NCBI RefSeq assembly: GCF_020873895.1
Contig: NZ_JAHWGT010000026.1
Location: forward strand, 30,323-94,322
Direction of reading: 5' to 3'
Source of the DNA: Streptomyces sp. DH12
Lineage (GTDB): Bacteria; Actinomycetota; Actinomycetes; Streptomycetales; Streptomycetaceae
DNA length: 64,000 nucleotides
Within the stretch, counting starts at the first letter, position 1. Each line of letters opens with the position of its first letter. Position numbers and translations under genes: made by a program. Under the pieces are notes generated by a model, which had not been told where the DNA came from, did no database searches, and saw only the letters and a list, made by a program, of their open reading frames with translations. Shown piece by piece: positions 60,099-64,000 of the stretch.

Positions 60099-61823
60099 GT
60101 GGGCGTGGAGGAGCCGTTGTCGCGGATGCCTCAGATGCGGCTGGACGAGCTGCTGGAGGAGCTCCAGGCGCGCATCAACGCCGCCCGCGGGACCAGGGAC
60201 CGGGTGCACAGCCTGCTGGAGGCCGTGGTCTCGGTGGGCCGTGAGCTGGACCTGGCGCAGGTGCTGCGCCGCATCGTCGAGGCCGCCGCCCAGCTCGTGG
60301 ACGCCCGTTACGGTGCGCTCGGAGTCATCGGCCCGGACGGCCGGACCCTGTCGCAGTTCCTGACCACCGGGCTCCCGGCGGAGGAGATCGCGAAGATCGG
60401 CCCGCTCCCCGCGGGGCACGGCCTGCTCGGTGAGATCATCCGCAACCCGGAGCCGCTGCGGCTGCGCGACCTCGGTGCCCACGAGGCGTCGTACGGCTTC
60501 CCCCCGCACCATCCGCCGATGCGCTCGTTCCTCGGCGTGCCGATCCGCGTCCGCGACCAGGTCTTCGGCAACCTGTACCTCACCGACAAGCGGGGCGGGC
60601 AGGACTTCGACGCCGAGGACGAGTCGGTGATCTCCACCCTCTCCGTCGCCGCGGGCGTGGCCATCGACAACGCCCGGCTGTACGAGAACGCCCAGCGCCA
60701 GCAGCGGTGGCTGGAGGCCAACACGGAGATCACCAACAGCCTGCTCTCCGGCAGTCCGCGCCTCCGCGTCCTGGAACTCATCGCCCGGCGTGCCCAGGAG
60801 ATCACCGGTACCCGGCTCGCCGACGTGTCGGTGCCGGTGCAGGGGACGCGCGACCTGGTCGTCGAGCTGGCGATCGGCGCGGACGAGGACTCCCGGCGGG
60901 GCCTGGTCCTTCCCGTGGACGGCACCCTGTCCGGGGCCGCCTACGACTCCGGCAGCCCCGTCACCACCGCGGCGCTGGCCGAGGACACCCGCTACCACGC
61001 CGGCCCCCGGCGCTTCGCCGGGCTGGGACCGGCCGTCGCCGTGCCGCTGGGCACCGGTGCCGAGGGGACCCGCGGCGTCCTGCTGCTGGCGCGTTCCGCC
61101 GACGGCCCGGTCTTCACGGACGAGGAGCTGGGGCCGCTGCTCTCCTTCGCGGGACAGGCGGCGCTCGCGCTGGAGCTGGCCGAGCGCCGGCACGACGCCG
61201 AGCAGCTCGCCCTGCTGGAGGACCGGGACCGCATCGCCCGGGACCTGCACGACCTGGCCATCCAGCGGCTCTTCGCGACCGGCATGACCCTCCAGAGCGC
61301 CGCACGGCTGGTGGAGCACAAGGGTGCCGCGGAACGGGTCGAGCGGGCGGTCGGGGACCTCGACGAAACCATCAAGATCATCCGGTCGACGATCTTCGGG
61401 CTCCGGGCCAGGGACGAGGAGACCGGGCCCAGCCTGCGCGCCCGGGTCGCCCGAGCCGTCGGCGAGGCGGGCTCGGCCCTCGGACATCCGCCGAGGCTGA
61501 GCATGGAGGGGCTCCTCGACACCGACGTGCCGGCGGAGGTGGCGGACCACGTCATGGCGGCGCTCACCGAGGCGCTCAGCAACGCGGCCCGGCACGCCCA
61601 CGCGACGCGGGTCGAGGTCACCGTGCAGGCCACGCGGGACGAGGTCGTCCTGACGGTGGCCGACAACGGCCGGGGCATCCCCGAAGGGGGCCGGCGCAGC
61701 GGCCTGGCCAACCTCGAGGAACGGGCGCGCGCGGTCGGCGGAGCCTTCGAGGCCCGGGGGTCGGCGGGCAGCGGCACCCGCCTGGTGTGGCGCGCCCCCT
61801 TGGCCGCCGCGGACGGCGCCTGA
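60099..61823 (+). CDS. osdK: DevS/OsdK-like GAF-GAF sensor histidine kinase
   Basis: A 574-residue kinase with the DevS layout. GAF-A is at about 45-210 (LLEAVVSVGRELDLAQVLRRIVEAAAQLVDARYGALGV), with YGFPPHHPPMRSFLGVPIRVRDQVFGNLYLTDK. The second His of HHPPM (His138) corresponds by context to the heme-ligating His149 of DevS, so oxygen/redox sensing is plausible. GAF-B is at about 215-370. The HisKA_3 domain has DRDRIARDLHDLAIQRLFATGMTLQ, and the ATPase ends with LTEALSNAARHAHATRVEV and DNGRGIPEGGRRSGLANLEERARAVGG. The GTG at 60099 with GAGGAGA upstream is the best start. It is the cognate partner of the regulator upstream. Confidence 0.9.
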   Translation: MGVEEPLSRMPQMRLDELLEELQARINAARGTRDRVHSLLEAVVSVGRELDLAQVLRRIVEAAAQLVDARYGALGVIGPDGRTLSQFLTTGLPAEEIAKIGPLPAGHGLLGEIIRNPEPLRLRDLGAHEASYGFPPHHPPMRSFLGVPIRVRDQVFGNLYLTDKRGGQDFDAEDESVISTLSVAAGVAIDNARLYENAQRQQRWLEANTEITNSLLSGSPRLRVLELIARRAQEITGTRLADVSVPVQGTRDLVVELAIGADEDSRRGLVLPVDGTLSGAAYDSGSPVTTAALAEDTRYHAGPRRFAGLGPAVAVPLGTGAEGTRGVLLLARSADGPVFTDEELGPLLSFAGQAALALELAERRHDAEQLALLEDRDRIARDLHDLAIQRLFATGMTLQSAARLVEHKGAAERVERAVGDLDETIKIIRSTIFGLRARDEETGPSLRARVARAVGEAGSALGHPPRLSMEGLLDTDVPAEVADHVMAALTEALSNAARHAHATRVEVTVQATRDEVVLTVADNGRGIPEGGRRSGLANLEERARAVGGAFEARGSAGSGTRLVWRAPLAAADGA

Positions 61824-61886
61824 CCGCGGGTACGGCCTCCTCGGGGCGGCTGCTCCCCGCGCTGTCGCCGCTCCTCTCACCCCTGC

Positions 61887-62213
61887 TCAGACGAAGGTGC
61901 AGGGGGTCGCGCGGTCCATGCCGAGGACACGCAGCACCCGGCCCGGCCGGTGGGGAACCCGCGTCAGGCTGAGCCGGCCCCCGTCCGTGGCGCACCGCCG
62001 TCGCAGACGCATGAAAAGGTCGACTCCGGCGGTGTCGCAGAAGGTGAGGCCCGCCAGGTCCAGGACGAGGTGTCCGCCACCGCGGGACGTGGCGCGCACC
62101 AGCTCCGGCTCGATCCGCGTGGCGGTCTCCAGGTCGAGCTCACCGGCGAGCGCCAGGGCCGTCGCTCCGCCGTCCTGCGCCCGCGCCGTCAGCGTGAGGG
62201 GGGTGGTGGTCAT
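61887..62213 (-). CDS. STAS-domain anti-sigma factor antagonist (SpoIIAA-like)
   Basis: A 108-residue STAS protein. It has LTLTARAQDGGATALALAGELDLETATRIEPEL and the phosphorylation loop LVLDLAGLTFCDTAGVDLFMRLRRRC. Most family members have DSSG at this site; here the residue is Thr in DTAG, so phosphorylation by an RsbW-type kinase is still possible. Such proteins release sigma factors of the sigma-B type (osmotic and stress control in Streptomyces) in partner-switching cascades. A possible regulator is the SpoIIE/HATPase protein at 10099-12240, but that is speculation. The ATG at 62213 lies 100 bases from a Dos-box-like motif (62315-62328). Confidence 0.9.
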   Translation of the reverse strand: MTTTPLTLTARAQDGGATALALAGELDLETATRIEPELVRATSRGGGHLVLDLAGLTFCDTAGVDLFMRLRRRCATDGGRLSLTRVPHRPGRVLRVLGMDRATPCTFV

Positions 62214-62314
62214 GGACTGCCTTCCTCGGGATCGGGGGCGGCGGTGCGGGTCGCCCGCGTCGCAAGCCCATCACCCGCGGGTCGGCGGCGGCAGGCCCGC
62301 AGGGCCCCGGACGG

Positions 62315-62328
62315 GGGCCGAAGGTCCC
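62315..62328. promoter_or_regulatory. Dos-box-like motif 3
   Basis: On the minus strand it reads GGGACCTTCGGCCC, identical to motif 1. It lies 102 bases upstream of the STAS gene start, on the same strand as that gene. Confidence 0.5.
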
Positions 62329-62569
62329 TCGTCCGGGGTGCGCGGCGGGGGCGAGGTGCGGCCGGGGCGGGAGTGGAGCACCGGACGGCCGGCTATGGGT
62401 GTCCTGTTGACGGCCGTCTGCGGATTGCCGGTCCCGGATGCCGCGCTCGGCCGGCCGGCGGGCGGCGCGCCCCGGTCGGCGTGGTCGGACGGTGCGGCGC
62501 CGGGGTGGTGCCCGCGCCCGGTGTTCGCCGCCGTGCGATGCGTCGGGTAAGCGGTCCGCGGGATTACAG

Positions 62570-62583
62570 AGAGTCGAAACTCT
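62570..62583 (+). other. Small hairpin with CGAA loop in an AT-rich island
   Basis: AGAGT-CGAA-ACTCT, a 5-bp stem with a tetraloop, followed by GTTAAAAACC. It lies about 205 bases upstream of the protease start. It could be part of a promoter/operator or an RNA leader element. Confidence 0.3.
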
Positions 62584-62788
62584 GTTAAAAACCGGCCGCC
62601 GCCCGAGGGTTGTCGGCCATGGAGCGCACCGGGCACAGTCATGCCCGCGGTGCTTCCCCCACAGCGCCGCCGGGCCGCAGGGCGCGGGGGGCCGGTTCTC
62701 GGAGTGCCGGCCAGTCGCCGTCCGGACGGGCTTGCTTGTCATGCCTCCGTCAATGCGGCCCGTCTCCCCTCTTCGCAAAGGACCCTCG

Positions 62789-63997
62789 ATGACCCTCTCT
62801 CGCAACCGCCTGCTCGCCACCGCCCTGGCTCTCGCGGCGCTCGCCGCCGCCGGGGCGCAGAGCGCGCAGGCGGCCACCGGGCCCGCCCCGGCGCCCGACC
62901 GCTACCAGCCGCGGATGGTGCACGCGCTGGCGCAGTCCCTCGGCGTCAGTGAGGCGGCGGCCGTTCGGCACCTCGACCGCCAGGCCGACCAGCAGCAGGT
63001 CCTCGACCGCCTGGAGCGCGCCGGGGTGCGTGCGGACGGGGCGTTCTTCGACGCGGCCGGCCGCCTCGTCGTGAACGCCGCGGACGGACGGGACGCCGGG
63101 GCCGTGCGGAAGGCCGGGCTCCAGGCCCGCATACCGGAGCGCGGCGAGGCCGCGCTCGACCGGATCAAGGCCGTACTCGACGCGCAGGCGGCCCGGCAGC
63201 TGCCCGACGGCGTCACCTCCTGGGAGGTGGACGTCGAGTCCGACACCGTCACCGTCACGGTCGCCGACCGCAACGAGGCCGCCGCCCGCGCCTTCCTCGC
63301 CGCTGCCGCCCGGCAGGGCGGCAGCGCGGTCCGCGTCGTCGAGGACAAGGACGTCCTCGAAGCGCAGGCCACCGTGTACCCGGGCAGCCGGATGAACCTG
63401 AACAACGACCCGCGCTCCTGGTGCTCGGTCGGCTTCGGGGCGCGCGACTCCCAGGGCCGCCAGCACCTGGTCTCCGCCGGTCACTGCGTCGCCGGCGGGC
63501 CCGGCCTGTACTTCGACGGCGACCGGTTCGCGGTCGGCGAGCGCTCCCGCTACCGCGAGGGGTATGACAGCGTCGACATGGGCACCGCCCGGGTCGACTC
63601 CGGCGACGCGATCGCCACGGCCGTCGGCACCTGGGGCAACGGCGCCCCCGTCGCGGTCAAGGGCAGCCAGCGGGCCCCGCGCGGGGCGAGCGTGTGCAAG
63701 TCCGGTGCGACCACGGGCTGGACGTGCGGAGAGGTCGCGTCCTACAACGTCTCCGTCACCTACACCAACCCCCGCACCCAGGTGCGGACCCTCGTGACCG
63801 GCCTCGGCAGCTCCTCGGTCTGCACGGAGGGCGGTGACAGCGGCGGCGCCTACGTCTCCGGCAACCAGGGCCAGGGCATGACCTCCGGCGGGCCGACCGG
63901 CCAGCAGTGCGACGGGGTGTACGGGTCCGGCTCGTCCTACTTCCAGCCACTCGACGACACGCTGCGGTACTACGGGCTCACGCTGAACACCAACTGA
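62789..63997 (+). CDS. Secreted S1 (streptogrisin-type) serine protease
   Basis: A 402-residue preproprotein. A signal peptide ends AQSAQAA (about 1-30), and a pro-domain of about 170 residues includes LGVSEAAAVRHLDRQADQQQVLDRLER and the alpha-lytic-protease-like prodomain strand VTVADRNEAAARAF. The mature chymotrypsin-like domain contains SAGHCVAG (His), the Asp in YDSVDMGTARV and EGGDSGGAY (catalytic Ser). Conserved Cys pairs (WCSVGF...GHC; VCKSG...WTCG; VCTEGG...QQCDG) fit three disulfides. It would act outside the cell in protein degradation. The ATG at 62789 follows AAAGGACC. The gene is complete, ending 3 bases before the window end. Confidence 0.95.
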   Translation: MTLSRNRLLATALALAALAAAGAQSAQAATGPAPAPDRYQPRMVHALAQSLGVSEAAAVRHLDRQADQQQVLDRLERAGVRADGAFFDAAGRLVVNAADGRDAGAVRKAGLQARIPERGEAALDRIKAVLDAQAARQLPDGVTSWEVDVESDTVTVTVADRNEAAARAFLAAAARQGGSAVRVVEDKDVLEAQATVYPGSRMNLNNDPRSWCSVGFGARDSQGRQHLVSAGHCVAGGPGLYFDGDRFAVGERSRYREGYDSVDMGTARVDSGDAIATAVGTWGNGAPVAVKGSQRAPRGASVCKSGATTGWTCGEVASYNVSVTYTNPRTQVRTLVTGLGSSSVCTEGGDSGGAYVSGNQGQGMTSGGPTGQQCDGVYGSGSSYFQPLDDTLRYYGLTLNTN

Positions 63998-64000
63998 GCC

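Larger units (their letters stand above)
62214..62788. other. Intergenic region between STAS and protease genes
   Basis: 575 bases with no convincing gene. It holds Dos-box-like motif 3 (62315-62328), a small hairpin in an AT-rich island (62570-62583, followed by GTTAAAAACC) and the ribosome site AAAGGAC of the protease gene. Confidence 0.5.

Overview
The window is a piece of chromosome from a high-GC actinomycete, almost certainly a Streptomyces. The base composition is extremely GC-rich, GTG starts and four-base start/stop overlaps are common, and the gene content is typical of the genus: aspartate decarboxylase, an Rpf-type wall hydrolase, an ergothioneine operon, a menaquinone-type succinate dehydrogenase operon, class F sortase, PAS-GGDEF-EAL c-di-GMP enzyme, LytS/LytTR and DevS/DevR two-component systems. 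Several linked groups (COG4315 lipoprotein, DUF574 methyltransferase and RmdA-like protein; sdhCAB; dodecin; solute-binding lipoprotein; egtABCD) recall, from memory, the SCO0910-SCO0930 stretch of S. coelicolor. No tRNA, rRNA, insertion sequence, prophage or CRISPR array was seen.

Layout. 1-5.5 kb: end of panD, a small Pro-rich peptide, an Rpf-LysM-M23 wall hydrolase, a FhuF-like Fe-S protein, a zinc-ribbon/SDR fusion and an unknown 58-residue peptide. 5.6-10 kb: an LMF1-like membrane protein, a YndJ/DUF1990 pair behind a promoter bracketed by twin palindromes, and a lipoprotein. 10-13.6 kb: SpoIIE-type phosphatase, Fpg/Nei glycosylase, zf-HC2 protein. 13.7-18 kb: LytTR regulator, DUF485 protein, SSS carboxylate symporter and LytS kinase in one direction, a likely carboxylate-sensing and uptake unit. 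18-23 kb: GCS2 ligase, ECF sigma factor, CapA-like lipoprotein, NodB deacetylase. 23-27 kb: a surface cluster with a class F sortase and two secreted, membrane-anchored paralogues that share a GGLGGS motif before the anchor. 27-31.4 kb: COG4315 lipoprotein, DUF574 methyltransferase, rmdA. 31.5-36 kb: LysR regulator divergent from sdhCAB. 36-42 kb: LLM flavoenzyme, HAD phosphatase, dodecin, solute-binding lipoprotein behind two operators, and a GNAT/PlsC acyltransferase pair resembling OlsB/OlsA. 42-46.5 kb: egtDCBA on the minus strand. 46.8-50.3 kb: small unknown protein, thiolase, thioredoxin, pirin.

50.3-62.3 kb is the most unusual part. It holds members of a DosR/OsdR-type dormancy regulon (Acg-family flavoprotein, PPOX-fold protein, the response regulator and the GAF-GAF kinase) and damaged relatives: a truncated universal stress protein, an Rv1733c-family gene broken by two frameshifts, and a GAPDH N-terminal scrap. 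Three copies of a GGGACCTTCGG(C/A)CC motif, close to the published mycobacterial Dos box, lie in the intergenic regions. In the middle sits a two-gene module: a small EACC1 membrane protein and a 1554-residue caspase / STAND NTPase / WD40 protein, the architecture of a predicted NTP-dependent biological conflict (programmed cell death or immunity) system. The window ends with a SpoIIAA-type STAS protein and a complete chymotrypsin-like secreted protease.
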